Below are positions 26,654 through 35,299 of a stretch of DNA of 64,000 nucleotides, piece by piece. Each line of letters begins with the position of its first letter. Position 1 is the stretch's first letter. The position numbers were made by a program, and so were the translations under genes. Source of the DNA: CAYRWR01 sp964428015 (GTDB taxonomy: Bacteria > Spirochaetota > Brevinematia > Brevinematales > CAYRWR01); assembly GCA_964428015.1 (NCBI GenBank), contig CAYRWR010000002.1, forward strand, positions 1 through 64,000, given 5' to 3'. The notes under the pieces were generated by a model. It was not told where the DNA came from. It was given only the letters and a program-made list of their open reading frames with translations, and searched no databases.

Positions 26654-29457
26654 TTATACCACGTTCTACTTACCGGCTCCAATTCACTCCCTCCTTTACC
26701 TTTAATAATGCATTTGAAATTCAGGATTATCTGTTTGACTTGGGTATCAGTCATATCTACGCATCACCCATTTTTACAGCCACTCCTGGATCAGATCATG
26801 GCTATGATATTACAGACCCTTCTTCTATCAATCCTGAATTGGGGGGAGAAGAAGAATTTAATAAGTTAACGGATTCTTTGAAGAAATATCCTTTGTACTG
26901 GCTCCAGGATGTAGTACCCAATCATATGGCCTTCAACGGTCATAACCCTTTCCTGGTCAGCATTCTGGAAAACGGCCCTCAATCTCCTTATTTCCATTTT
27001 TTTGATATTGACTGGGACCATCCCTATGAGAGTATTCATAACAAAGTCCTGGCTCCCTTTTTAGGACAATTCTATGGAAGGGCTCTGGAGCAGGGAGAAA
27101 TCCAATTGGTCTATGATATTGAAGGTTTGGGGATTAAATATTATGATCTGAGACTACCTTTACGTATAGACACCTATACTGAGGTCTTTACACATAACCT
27201 CCCTTCACTTAAACGCCGCCTGGGAAAAGAACATCCCGATTATATTCACTTCCTGGGCATCATCTACATGTTCCGAAATCAACCTGAAGTGGAAGAAAAG
27301 CTTCTGGACATCGATGATCACATCCGTTTTGTGAAACAACTCTTATGGAATCTTTTCCAATCCAGCGAAGATATCCGGGAATATATTTTGGAGATAATCT
27401 CTTTTTATAATGGACAGCGGGGGGATCCCGCCAGCTACAATCCTATTGATGCATTATTGGAAAAACAATATTTCCAGCTCAGTTACTGGAAAGTGGCTTC
27501 AGAAGAAATAAATTATAAACGCTTTTTCAATGTGAATGGACTGATATCCCTTAATGTTGATCATAAGGAGGTCTTTCAGGCTACTCATAAGCTGGTAGCC
27601 CGCCTCCTGAGACAAAACCGTATTCAAGGACTGAGGATTGATCATATCGACGGATTATATGACCCGGCAATGTATCTGGCCAGGATTCATGAAATCAGCG
27701 ATAATTGTTACACCGTGGTAGAAAAAATTCTGGAGGGGGATGAAAAACTTCCGGGAAGCTGGAATACAGAAGGGACTACCGGCTATGATTTTATGAACAA
27801 ATTATGTGGGATTTTTATACAGACAAAAAATCACCAGGAGTTCAGTCGGCTTTATTCCAATTTTACCAATATCAGAACCATGACCGAAGAACTAATGTAT
27901 GATAAGAAAAGGCTGATCATCCGCATGCACTTGTCGGGTGAATTGGACAATCTGGCACGTCAGCTTAAAATGATTTCCAGTCATTACCGCTATTCCAGCG
28001 ATCTGACCTTTTCAGGGCTTAAAGAAGCCATAGAAGAAGTTATGGTCTATTTCCCTATATACCGGACGTATGTCAGCAGCCGTGATTTTTCAGAACAAGA
28101 CCACAATATCATACGGCGGGGAATCAACCGGGCAGCAGCTCAAAAAATAAAACTCCGTTTTGAGCTGGAATTTTTGCAAAAAGTCCTGCTGCTGGATTTT
28201 GAAGAACACATCCCGGAAAATATTAAAGTGGAATGGCTGGATTTTGTGATGCGCTTTCAGCAGTTTACAGGTCCTTTGTTAGCCAAAGGTATGGAAGATA
28301 CCGTCTTTTATATCTTTAATCGTCTGCTGGCTTTAAATGAGGTTGGTGGCAATCCCGGTATTTTCGGCTACCCTCTGCAGGATTTTCATCAATATAATAT
28401 CTATAAACGGGAACACTGGCCCTATACTCTCAATGCTACCACGACTCATGATACCAAGAGAAGTGAGGACAACCGCATGCGGCTGGCAGTGTTATCGGAG
28501 ATCCCCCGGGAGTGGAATGAGAAGATTCGCAGCTGGCACAACATGAACCGTCCCTGGAAAAAGATTGTCGCCGGCAAGAAAGTCCCGGACCGCAATGAAG
28601 AGTATTTCCTGTACCAGACGCTCATTGGTTCCTGGCCCTTTACAGCAGAATTTGATTTAACTGAATATGTAAAGAGAGTGCAGGATTACATTATAAAAGC
28701 AGTCAGAGAAGCCAAAATGCACACAGCCTGGATAGAACCAGATTTGAATTATGAAGCAGCCTATCTGGATTACATAAAGCAGATACTGGACCCGGTTAAA
28801 AACCAGGTCTTTCTCAATGATTTTAAAGATTTTCAGCAGAATGTGGCTTTTTATGGTGTATACAACTCCCTGGCTCAGGCAGTGATCAAAGTCACCACGC
28901 CCGGAATCCCTGATTTCTATCAGGGTACCGAATTATGGGATCTTTCCCTGGTGGATCCGGACAACCGTCGTCCCATTGACTTCCAGCTGCGCCGGCAATA
29001 TCTGCAGGAAATAAAGTTAAATTATCTCCATCCCCCCACAGACTGGCTGAGTGAGATGCTGGGGAATTATTGCGACGGCCGCATCAAATTATACCTGATC
29101 TTTCAGGCCCTAAAACTCAGATCGGCTTTTCCTGGGCTACTGGAAAAAGGGACATACCTCCCCCTTGCCACAGATGGCTTGTACGCCCCCAGTGTGCTGT
29201 GCTATCTGCGCCAGGATGAAAAAAATAAAATAATTGTGATTCTACCCCGCTTTGTGACCCAGGTTATATCCTGGAGAACTTCAAAATTTCCCCCACTGGG
29301 TAGAGAAGTCTGGGCTGATACATCAGTAACACTTTCTCCGGATTTGCAGGGAACCTGGCTGAATATTCTGGATAATCAAGAGTATCAATTTCAGAATAAC
29401 ATTTTTTTATCAGATGTATTCTCTACATTACCTTTTGCTGTCTTGATAGCCCGATAA
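26650..29457 (+). CDS. treY: Malto-oligosyltrehalose synthase
   Basis: Converts the reducing-end alpha-1,4 bond of maltodextrin to the alpha,alpha-1,1 bond of trehalose inside the chain. The 935 residues show the family start STYRLQFTPSFTF, GSDHGYDITDPSSINPELGG, region II GLRIDHIDGLYDP, the acid/base segment YTVVEKIL and region IV TTHDTKRSEDNRMR. Together with TreZ it makes free trehalose from glycogen or imported maltodextrin, a usual route for osmoprotection. No glgX or other debranching gene is adjacent. Confidence 0.95.
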   Translation: MIIPRSTYRLQFTPSFTFNNAFEIQDYLFDLGISHIYASPIFTATPGSDHGYDITDPSSINPELGGEEEFNKLTDSLKKYPLYWLQDVVPNHMAFNGHNPFLVSILENGPQSPYFHFFDIDWDHPYESIHNKVLAPFLGQFYGRALEQGEIQLVYDIEGLGIKYYDLRLPLRIDTYTEVFTHNLPSLKRRLGKEHPDYIHFLGIIYMFRNQPEVEEKLLDIDDHIRFVKQLLWNLFQSSEDIREYILEIISFYNGQRGDPASYNPIDALLEKQYFQLSYWKVASEEINYKRFFNVNGLISLNVDHKEVFQATHKLVARLLRQNRIQGLRIDHIDGLYDPAMYLARIHEISDNCYTVVEKILEGDEKLPGSWNTEGTTGYDFMNKLCGIFIQTKNHQEFSRLYSNFTNIRTMTEELMYDKKRLIIRMHLSGELDNLARQLKMISSHYRYSSDLTFSGLKEAIEEVMVYFPIYRTYVSSRDFSEQDHNIIRRGINRAAAQKIKLRFELEFLQKVLLLDFEEHIPENIKVEWLDFVMRFQQFTGPLLAKGMEDTVFYIFNRLLALNEVGGNPGIFGYPLQDFHQYNIYKREHWPYTLNATTTHDTKRSEDNRMRLAVLSEIPREWNEKIRSWHNMNRPWKKIVAGKKVPDRNEEYFLYQTLIGSWPFTAEFDLTEYVKRVQDYIIKAVREAKMHTAWIEPDLNYEAAYLDYIKQILDPVKNQVFLNDFKDFQQNVAFYGVYNSLAQAVIKVTTPGIPDFYQGTELWDLSLVDPDNRRPIDFQLRRQYLQEIKLNYLHPPTDWLSEMLGNYCDGRIKLYLIFQALKLRSAFPGLLEKGTYLPLATDGLYAPSVLCYLRQDEKNKIIVILPRFVTQVISWRTSKFPPLGREVWADTSVTLSPDLQGTWLNILDNQEYQFQNNIFLSDVFSTLPFAVLIAR

Positions 29458-29537
29458 ACTAATTATCTCACTTCTTATACAAGCCAATATTATGTACCTC
29501 AGGCAAGGTTAATCCGGTGCTTATGCGGAATAATAAA

Positions 29538-30872
29538 TTATTCCTTTATCTCCACTTTAATTTTATAATCCATTCCGAAGTTATTATCCCAGATACCTTT
29601 CCTGTCTGTAAACACAAAATTTAAATAACGAAAATTATTATCAAAATAGGGAACTTCCACTTTATATAGACCAGGTTTAGCTAATTGCATTTTTGTATCA
29701 CCTGCTAGCTCAACTATGGTGCTATAACCGGAGTCGTCTAGTTTTGACTTCATATCCGAAGTAGGTTTAATCCATCCATTATAACCCCAGTGCAGATAAA
29801 TCTCCTGAGCATTTTTTAAAGGGCTTAAAGCATCTTTATTTTCATAAGTTATCACAATTGTTTTTCCCTGTGTGCTTTTCACATGTTTTGCTTCGACTTC
29901 ATAATCCTTCAAAAACTTTTTCAAATCCTCCTCAATTTCCATCAAACTTTTTCCAAAATGTTTGTTCATGAGAGCGCTGGTTTCCCGGGCTGTGGAGTTA
30001 AATTTTAAATCCTGATAAAAAGCTAAATATTTCTCCCGTCCGAATTGTTGAAACAAATAACGATTTAAAGCTGCTCCCATAATATAAAAAAGACCCATTG
30101 GTACCCTGTTTTGAGGATTGAGTATTTCAGAATAACTGAAATTTTGTTTTTTAAACAGGGCTTTAGCCGGCATGAAAGCCTCCCCATCCGTAGACAAGGT
30201 TTGAAAAGCCTGTGCCAAACCTTCCGTAAATAAAGGATGCTTATCTTTACCGATAATGACATGTAGAAGTTCATGAGGTTCAAAAGGAAGAAGTGAATAA
30301 ATTGATGAAAGCGAAGGGTATGACAGCGCCACTGAAAGCATTGTATCAGATATATGTTTCTGAGCATGAGTTTCATTGGTATATTTGAGATGATATATCC
30401 TTCTGTCTATTCCTATTCCGAAATAATCCAGATACATTTGCAGCTGATTTTCCATATGTACCAGGTCCTGTGGATTGCCGTCAGAAGGATCACAATAGGT
30501 TAGAAAATGTTTACTGCTTTGAATTTTCCAATCCCGTTTCCATGTCTTAAGAATAGTATCGGTTTCTTTAATCTTTAGACGGGCCTCTTTGTTCAATTGT
30601 AACTTTTCAGCATGGTAATCAGGAAGGATGTACTTACCGTTGATCAGATAGACGTAATAATATATACCAGCTTCCAGATTTACTTCTGCTTGCCAAACCT
30701 GCCCTTTATCCATCAGTTGCATTTGCTGGGTAGAAACGCTATGCATTTTAGGTAGTCGATAGATTACCGCTACTTTTTGTGCCTGATCTTCAAAAACTTT
30801 GAATTCCACTTTTACCGCGTGCAGGGATCCATATACTAAAAAACCCAGTACAATAACCCACACTTTTTTCAT
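29538..30872 (-). CDS. Exported gluzincin-like metalloprotease with glucan-binding domains
   Basis: 444 residues. Signal peptide MKKVWVIVLGFLVYGSLHA; residues ~21-100 form a beta domain like the AMPK/CBM48 glycogen-binding fold (YYYVYLINGKYILPDY); ~115-325 is a peptidase-MA-like domain with HELLH at 200-204 and a third-ligand candidate Glu217 (TEGLA); ~335-444 is a CBM25-type domain (LHWGYNGW, FVFTDRKGIWDNNFG). The metal-binding signature is complete, so it may be an active protease held on starch or glycogen. ATG with a TAGGAG site. I know of no characterised protein with this combination. Confidence 0.75.
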   Translation of the reverse strand: MKKVWVIVLGFLVYGSLHAVKVEFKVFEDQAQKVAVIYRLPKMHSVSTQQMQLMDKGQVWQAEVNLEAGIYYYVYLINGKYILPDYHAEKLQLNKEARLKIKETDTILKTWKRDWKIQSSKHFLTYCDPSDGNPQDLVHMENQLQMYLDYFGIGIDRRIYHLKYTNETHAQKHISDTMLSVALSYPSLSSIYSLLPFEPHELLHVIIGKDKHPLFTEGLAQAFQTLSTDGEAFMPAKALFKKQNFSYSEILNPQNRVPMGLFYIMGAALNRYLFQQFGREKYLAFYQDLKFNSTARETSALMNKHFGKSLMEIEEDLKKFLKDYEVEAKHVKSTQGKTIVITYENKDALSPLKNAQEIYLHWGYNGWIKPTSDMKSKLDDSGYSTIVELAGDTKMQLAKPGLYKVEVPYFDNNFRYLNFVFTDRKGIWDNNFGMDYKIKVEIKE

Positions 30873-30913
30873 TTTTAACTCCTATTTCTAAAGGTTATGT
30901 ATTTATTGTCTGT

Positions 30914-30942
30914 AAAGTACCATTGTTATATGTTTATCACAA
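30914..30942 (-). promoter_or_regulatory. Possible promoter of the protease/CBM25 gene
   Basis: On the minus strand: TTGTGA (30937-30942), 17-nt spacer, TACTTT (30914-30919). A moderate match in AT-rich DNA about 40 nt before the ATG. Confidence 0.4.
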
Positions 30943-31024
30943 GTAAATAAAATACAAATATCATGAAATAAATTAATGTTTAATAATTACTTGAATATAA
31001 CAGTAGCAATAGCCATACAAAAAA

Positions 31025-31051
31025 AGAGCCCCCGGATCCACCGGAAGCTCT
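31025..31051 (-). terminator. Terminator of the Na/phosphate symporter gene
   Basis: Stem built from AGAGC..CCGG and CCGG..GCTCT around ATCCA, followed on the minus strand by seven T residues. It lies 24 nt after the stop of the symporter gene. Confidence 0.75.
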
Positions 31052-31075
31052 TATGCATATTAAAAGTTGGATTAT

Positions 31076-32803
31076 TTATACTGACCGCGAACCCGCCACT
31101 ACTTCACAGATATTGAACGCTTCATTACGCATACCGTCCAGATCATTCAGAATATCTGTATAGGTGACCGCGATGTCACTGTCTTTGGCAAAATCCTTGA
31201 GATGTTCAAATTGTTCAAATTTGGCTTCTCTGAGATGCTTGCGTATCTTTTTATTAATGTCTGCCGCTTCATCCATGAACACTTCCCCATTGATCTTCTC
31301 ATCTTTACCCAATGCTTTCATACCTTTTTCAAAGAATGATCGGTTTTCATCATAGATATCCCTGAGAGTTTTGAGGGCATCTTTGGAGAGTTTTTTCTTT
31401 TTCTTTTCCAACCGCTCCAGCATGACGCCTATATTTTCCACGTGGTCTGTCAGTGTATCCAGATTACGGGCCAGGCTGATATAATTTCCCACCAGCATAC
31501 TGTCTCCTCGGGACAGAGGATTCTGCAGCAGGGACACCAGAAATTCTGAAATATGGTCATGGTAATTGGTGATGCGTTTCTCGGTCTTTATCATCTTTTC
31601 CGATGAGCCGGAAATTGTTTCATCACGCCGTATAACTTTTTCTACCTTACTGGCGTACTTACTCACCACTTCCGCCATAGCTACCAGTTCCTTGCGTGAT
31701 TCCACCACAGCCAGGGCTGGAGTGGCCAGCAGACCTTTATTCAGATACTGGAAGGTAAACTGTCCGGTATTGTTCTTTTCAGAATCGGTTATAGGTATGA
31801 TCTTTTGGCAGAGTTTGGCTAGCAGGGGTATAAACCCGGTAAACAGAATTACCCCCAGCACATTAAAGAAAGTATGAGCCGCGGCAATATGTGCGCCGAT
31901 AAAGGGTTTGCTGCCTATAGCCATTTTGAATTTCAAGGCTTCTTCCGCGGTAGTGATGATAAAGTCAGGGTCATTAGGTACCAAAGCGTTCACCACAGCT
32001 GTAAAGGGTTTAAATAGTATTGTAATCAGTACAACTGCCAATACGTTAAACATAGTGTGGGCAATAGCGGCACGTTTGGCATTACGGGTAGCCCCGATAC
32101 TGGCTAAAAGCGCGGTGATGGTGGTCCCGATATTATCCCCCAGGATCAGGGAGACCGCACCGGCATAGTTGATCAGCCCATTGGTAGATATAGCGATTGC
32201 CAGACCTATAGTCACGCTACTGGACTGAAAAATCATAGTAGTCAGGGTCCCTACCAGGATACCCCCCAGTATAATCCACAGACTGTGTCCATTTATGGTA
32301 GACATGATACTGATAATATGGGGAGACTGCTTGAGGGGGCCCATGCCGCTGCTCATCATCTGCATACCCAGGAATAGTAAGCCCAGGCCGAAAAAGACAT
32401 AGCCTACATCTTTGAATTTTTCAAACTTGGTGAAAAAGGTCATGATCACACCCAGACCGATAATCAGCAGGCTGTATTTTACAATGGGGAGGATCACGAT
32501 CCATCCGGTGATGGTGGTCCCAATATTGGCCCCGAAGATCACCCCAATAGCCTGTGTCAGAGTCATGAGTCCGGCATTGACAAATCCGATGGTCATCACT
32601 GTAGTAGCACTACTGGACTGAATCACCGCGGTCAGAGTAGCCCCTACGAAAATACCTACAAACCGGTTAGTGGTAAGCAGGTTCAGGACTTTTCTCAGAT
32701 TCTCCCCGGCAACCCTCTGTAGTCCATCCGACATGGTTCGCATGCCCATGAGGAATAATCCGATTCCGCCCACTGTATTTAAAACGACTTGAAACCAGTC
32801 CAT
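31076..32803 (-). CDS. Na/Pi-cotransporter family protein with PhoU-like C-terminal domain
   Basis: 575 residues from ATG 32803 (AAGGGGG 5 nt upstream). The membrane part (~1-345) has two inverted repeats, each with the QSSS signature of SLC34/NptA transporters (VIQSSSATT and FQSSSVTIGL), plus GANIGTTITG and GDNIGTTITA. Residues ~370-575 form a helical PhoU-like domain. These proteins move phosphate with sodium, often outward, and the PhoU part probably senses phosphate state. Monocistronic. Confidence 0.9.
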   Translation of the reverse strand: MDWFQVVLNTVGGIGLFLMGMRTMSDGLQRVAGENLRKVLNLLTTNRFVGIFVGATLTAVIQSSSATTVMTIGFVNAGLMTLTQAIGVIFGANIGTTITGWIVILPIVKYSLLIIGLGVIMTFFTKFEKFKDVGYVFFGLGLLFLGMQMMSSGMGPLKQSPHIISIMSTINGHSLWIILGGILVGTLTTMIFQSSSVTIGLAIAISTNGLINYAGAVSLILGDNIGTTITALLASIGATRNAKRAAIAHTMFNVLAVVLITILFKPFTAVVNALVPNDPDFIITTAEEALKFKMAIGSKPFIGAHIAAAHTFFNVLGVILFTGFIPLLAKLCQKIIPITDSEKNNTGQFTFQYLNKGLLATPALAVVESRKELVAMAEVVSKYASKVEKVIRRDETISGSSEKMIKTEKRITNYHDHISEFLVSLLQNPLSRGDSMLVGNYISLARNLDTLTDHVENIGVMLERLEKKKKKLSKDALKTLRDIYDENRSFFEKGMKALGKDEKINGEVFMDEAADINKKIRKHLREAKFEQFEHLKDFAKDSDIAVTYTDILNDLDGMRNEAFNICEVVAGSRSV

Positions 32804-32960
32804 ACACACCCCCTTGATTTATCCACCTACTTTGCAATGGAAGCAGCCCGCCAGGCAAAAGTTACAATATCTTATCTTAAAACTTTTAAAATCTCAAACC
32901 ATGCTTATATGTATATTTCACCTAGCATCCTGTTTCCTCCCCTTATCTAGTCAGGAGAGA

Positions 32961-33032
32961 CGGCCCTGGTCAGGGGCCGCAGCGGTGAGTTACATACTCG
33001 CTGTTCCGGGGCGGCGGTAGGGGCTCCCGCCC
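32961..33032. repeat. GC-rich structured intergenic element sharing a 21-bp core with 46664-46684
   Basis: In the 424-nt gap between the symporter and the EIIA gene, three successive stem-loops can be drawn: CGGCCC/GGGCCG (32961-32979), a bulged CAGC..GAGT/ACTC.GCTG hairpin with loop TACAT (32980-33003), and GGGCGG/CCGCCC (33009-33032). Positions 33011-33031 recur exactly, in inverted orientation, at 46664-46684. The GC content stands well above the surroundings. A further GTGCCG/CGGCAC dyad lies at 33093-33120. It could be a REP/MITE-type repeat or a structured RNA; no ORF of credible length is in it. Confidence 0.6.
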
Positions 33033-33173
33033 TTTAGAAAAAGAGTTTAACCCAGGAGGTACCCTTCATACTCAAAGTCTTATGATCACTCAGTGCCGTT
33101 TCTGTTAATGCCTCCGGCACTATTACCCCTATCTTTTTTCCCGACGACCTTTTCAACTGGTAAAAAAACATTG

Positions 33174-33202
33174 TTGACAATAACTCTCAAGAGGTATAAA
33201 CT
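33174..33202 (+). promoter_or_regulatory. Promoter of the EIIA-antiporter-PII-like module
   Basis: -35 TTGACA (33174-33179), 17-nt spacer, -10 TAAACT (33197-33202), about 25 nt before the start codon. Confidence 0.75.
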
Positions 33203-33227
33203 AAAAAGCGTTTTGGCAGGAGGTAGG

Positions 33228-33674
33228 ATGAATCTCAAAGACTTTATGAACAAAGACGGTGTTCTCTTTCTGGATCAGGCAGAAAATAAGACCGGTATCC
33301 TGGAGACACTCATAGATACAGCTGTCAGTACCGGTAAGATCCGTGACAGAGAGGGTTTCAGGCAGGCTGTACTGGACCGGGAAAGCCTGGTGAGTACAGG
33401 CATTGGATTAGGCATCGCCATTCCCCATAGTAAGCTGGCAGGAATACAGGAATTCTTTATCATTCTGGGGCTGTGTCCCCGGGGCATAGATTGGGACTCA
33501 CTGGATAAGAAACCCGTTAAAGCCGTATTTTTGATAGGCGGACCAGCTGACCGGCAGAGGGACTATCTTCAGATCCTGGCTAAGCTGACCCTTTTTGTAA
33601 AGAATGAAAAACGTCTTAGTGAATTATTTACATCACAGGATAAGGATAGAATCCTTGCCCTGTTTGAAGGTTAA
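33228..33674 (+). CDS. PTS EIIA domain protein (PtsN/EIIA-Ntr-like)
   Basis: The ATG at 33228, with GGAGG just upstream, gives 148 residues; the longer open frame to 33093 lies across the promoter and is not used. It is a PTS EIIA type-2 (mannitol/nitrogen) domain: DRESLVSTGIGLGIAIPHS holds the phosphorylatable His67, followed by VKAVFLIGGPADRQRDYLQIL. No sugar EIIB/EIIC partner is present. EIIA-Ntr proteins regulate K+ and other transporters by contact, and the gene lies 8 nt before a cation antiporter. Confidence 0.88.
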   Translation: MNLKDFMNKDGVLFLDQAENKTGILETLIDTAVSTGKIRDREGFRQAVLDRESLVSTGIGLGIAIPHSKLAGIQEFFIILGLCPRGIDWDSLDKKPVKAVFLIGGPADRQRDYLQILAKLTLFVKNEKRLSELFTSQDKDRILALFEG

Positions 33675-33682
33675 GGCCAACC

Positions 33683-34906
33683 ATGGAATTGACAACCCTT
33701 TTTTATTTGGGACTGGCTGTCCTGGTATCTTTCTTTGTCAAACTTCTTTTTTCCAAGCTTAAACTGCCTGAAGTGACCGGTTATGTCCTGGCCGGGATAA
33801 TCCTGGGGACTTCATTGCTGCATATCTTCAATAGTAATATTCTGGAACACCTGGAACCCATCTCTTCCGTAGCCCTGGGTTTCATTGCCTTTATTATTGG
33901 GATAGAGTTAAAATTTTCTACCATACAAAAGCTGGGCAAATCCATTGTAGCTATCGTCATTCTGGAAAGTTTCGGGGCGTTTATTCTGGTTTTTGCCACC
34001 ATGATGTTCGCGTTCAAAGGAAACCTTCCTTATGCCCTGATTCTGGGTGCTGTAGCCGCGGCCACAGCCCCTGCTGCCACCATTGCTGTGATGCGTCAGT
34101 ACAAAGCACGTGGTCCTTTAAGCTCCACTATTGTGGCTGTAGTAGGTATTGATGACGCGGTGGCACTGATTATTTATGTTTTCGCTTCCAGTTTTACAGT
34201 AGCCATATTAGGAAAAGAGCAACTTAATGTATTAGGCATCATAGGATCAGCCTTACTATCTGTATTACTGGCTCTGCTTATGGGTGGAATAGCCGCATTG
34301 GTCTTTCTCCTGATTTTAAAAAAGATCAAGAGCAATGATCTGATTGCTCCTCTACTGGTAGCTTTTATCTTAATACTGTTAGGGCTCAGTGATACTTTCC
34401 ATCTTTCAGAACTGTTATCAATTATGTCCTTTGGCTCCCTGGTGGCAAATCTTTCCCCCACTTTGGCAGCCAAGTCAGAAGACATAGTACAGACCTACGC
34501 TCCGCTTTTCCTGGCATCTTTTTTTATTTTCGGGGGGGCGCATCTGGATATCACCCTGATCACTCAGATAGGTATCCTGGGCATCTTGTTTTTTGTATCC
34601 CGCGGTCTGGGTAAGATCGGAGGTGCCAGCCTGGGCGCATCTCTGGGAAAAGCTTCCCCTGTAGTAAAAAAATACATCGGATTTGCCCTGCTGCCTCAGG
34701 TAGGAGTAGCTCTGGCTCTGGCCCTGTCCGTAAAAAAGACTTTTGATAACTCTAAATTTGGTGCACCCGGCCATGAACTGGCCATCATAGTGATTAATAT
34801 ACTGCTGTTAACAACTATTTTTACAGAGATTATCGGCCCTCTGCTCACACGTCATGTTCTGACCAAGGCGGGTGAGATAAATACTGACAAATCCACAGGA
34901 GAATAG
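33683..34906 (+). CDS. CPA2-family cation/proton antiporter
   Basis: 407 residues, about 12 transmembrane helices, of the Kef/NhaS type: LPEVTGYVLAGIILGTSLL near the N terminus, EPISSVALGFIAFIIGIEL, and VVGIDDAVALIIY near residue 155 with the paired acidic residues expected for ion exchange. The C-terminal RCK/TrkA-N and -C domains of KefB/C are absent; regulation may instead come from the separate EIIA and PII-like proteins encoded on either side. Confidence 0.9.
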   Translation: MELTTLFYLGLAVLVSFFVKLLFSKLKLPEVTGYVLAGIILGTSLLHIFNSNILEHLEPISSVALGFIAFIIGIELKFSTIQKLGKSIVAIVILESFGAFILVFATMMFAFKGNLPYALILGAVAAATAPAATIAVMRQYKARGPLSSTIVAVVGIDDAVALIIYVFASSFTVAILGKEQLNVLGIIGSALLSVLLALLMGGIAALVFLLILKKIKSNDLIAPLLVAFILILLGLSDTFHLSELLSIMSFGSLVANLSPTLAAKSEDIVQTYAPLFLASFFIFGGAHLDITLITQIGILGILFFVSRGLGKIGGASLGASLGKASPVVKKYIGFALLPQVGVALALALSVKKTFDNSKFGAPGHELAIIVINILLLTTIFTEIIGPLLTRHVLTKAGEINTDKSTGE

Positions 34907-34908
34907 CC

Positions 34909-35259
34909 ATGTTTTATCTTATCATCAAAATCATGAATATTGATTACAAAGAAGATGTGATACTGGCATTGCAAAGCGTGGGTTTAAACCATGGCTCCTT
35001 TTACGAGGCTACTAATCTTGATCCTTCCCTCTCTCTGGATCTGCCTATGTTTACTGGTTTGTTCCGCACGGAAGAAGATAAAGCCCGAAAAGCCCTGATC
35101 ATAACTACCCTGATGGATGAAAAAAAACAGGCTGTTAGCCTTCTTCAGAATCTCAGAGAAGCCGGTATCGATATAGATAACGAAAATATTCTCAGAGTGA
35201 TTGTGCTACCTGTGAGCATGATGTTTGATCAGGAACATGGTTTTATGGAATTCAAATAA
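34909..35259 (+). CDS. Small PII-like (ferredoxin-fold) protein
   Basis: 116 residues, 2 nt after the antiporter gene. The pattern beta-alpha-beta..beta-alpha-beta (MFYLIIKIMNIDYKEDVILA, ALIITTLMDEKKQAVSLLQN, ILRVIVLPVSMMFD) and an aromatic-rich middle loop fit the PII/CutA-like fold. The uridylylation-site Tyr loop of GlnB is not recognisable. PII-like proteins often control the transporter encoded next to them through nucleotide binding. The fold call is an inference from pattern; the position is suggestive. Confidence 0.6.
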   Translation: MFYLIIKIMNIDYKEDVILALQSVGLNHGSFYEATNLDPSLSLDLPMFTGLFRTEEDKARKALIITTLMDEKKQAVSLLQNLREAGIDIDNENILRVIVLPVSMMFDQEHGFMEFK

Positions 35260-35265
35260 AAAAAA

Positions 35266-35296
35266 GCGGGTGTCTCTATGAGACACCCGCTTTTTT
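35266..35296. terminator. Bidirectional terminator
   Basis: Perfect 10-bp stem GCGGGTGTCT/AGACACCCGC with a 5-nt loop, flanked by an A-run on the left and a T-run on the right, so it can end both the plus-strand module and the minus-strand thyX transcript. Confidence 0.9.
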
Positions 35297-35299
35297 AAA

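Noticed and set aside
29527..29544. GGAATAAT-AA-ATTATTCC inverted repeat at the end of the protease gene considered as terminator
   Set aside because: AT-rich, 2-nt loop too tight for a hairpin and no T-run; it overlaps the stop codon by chance of composition.
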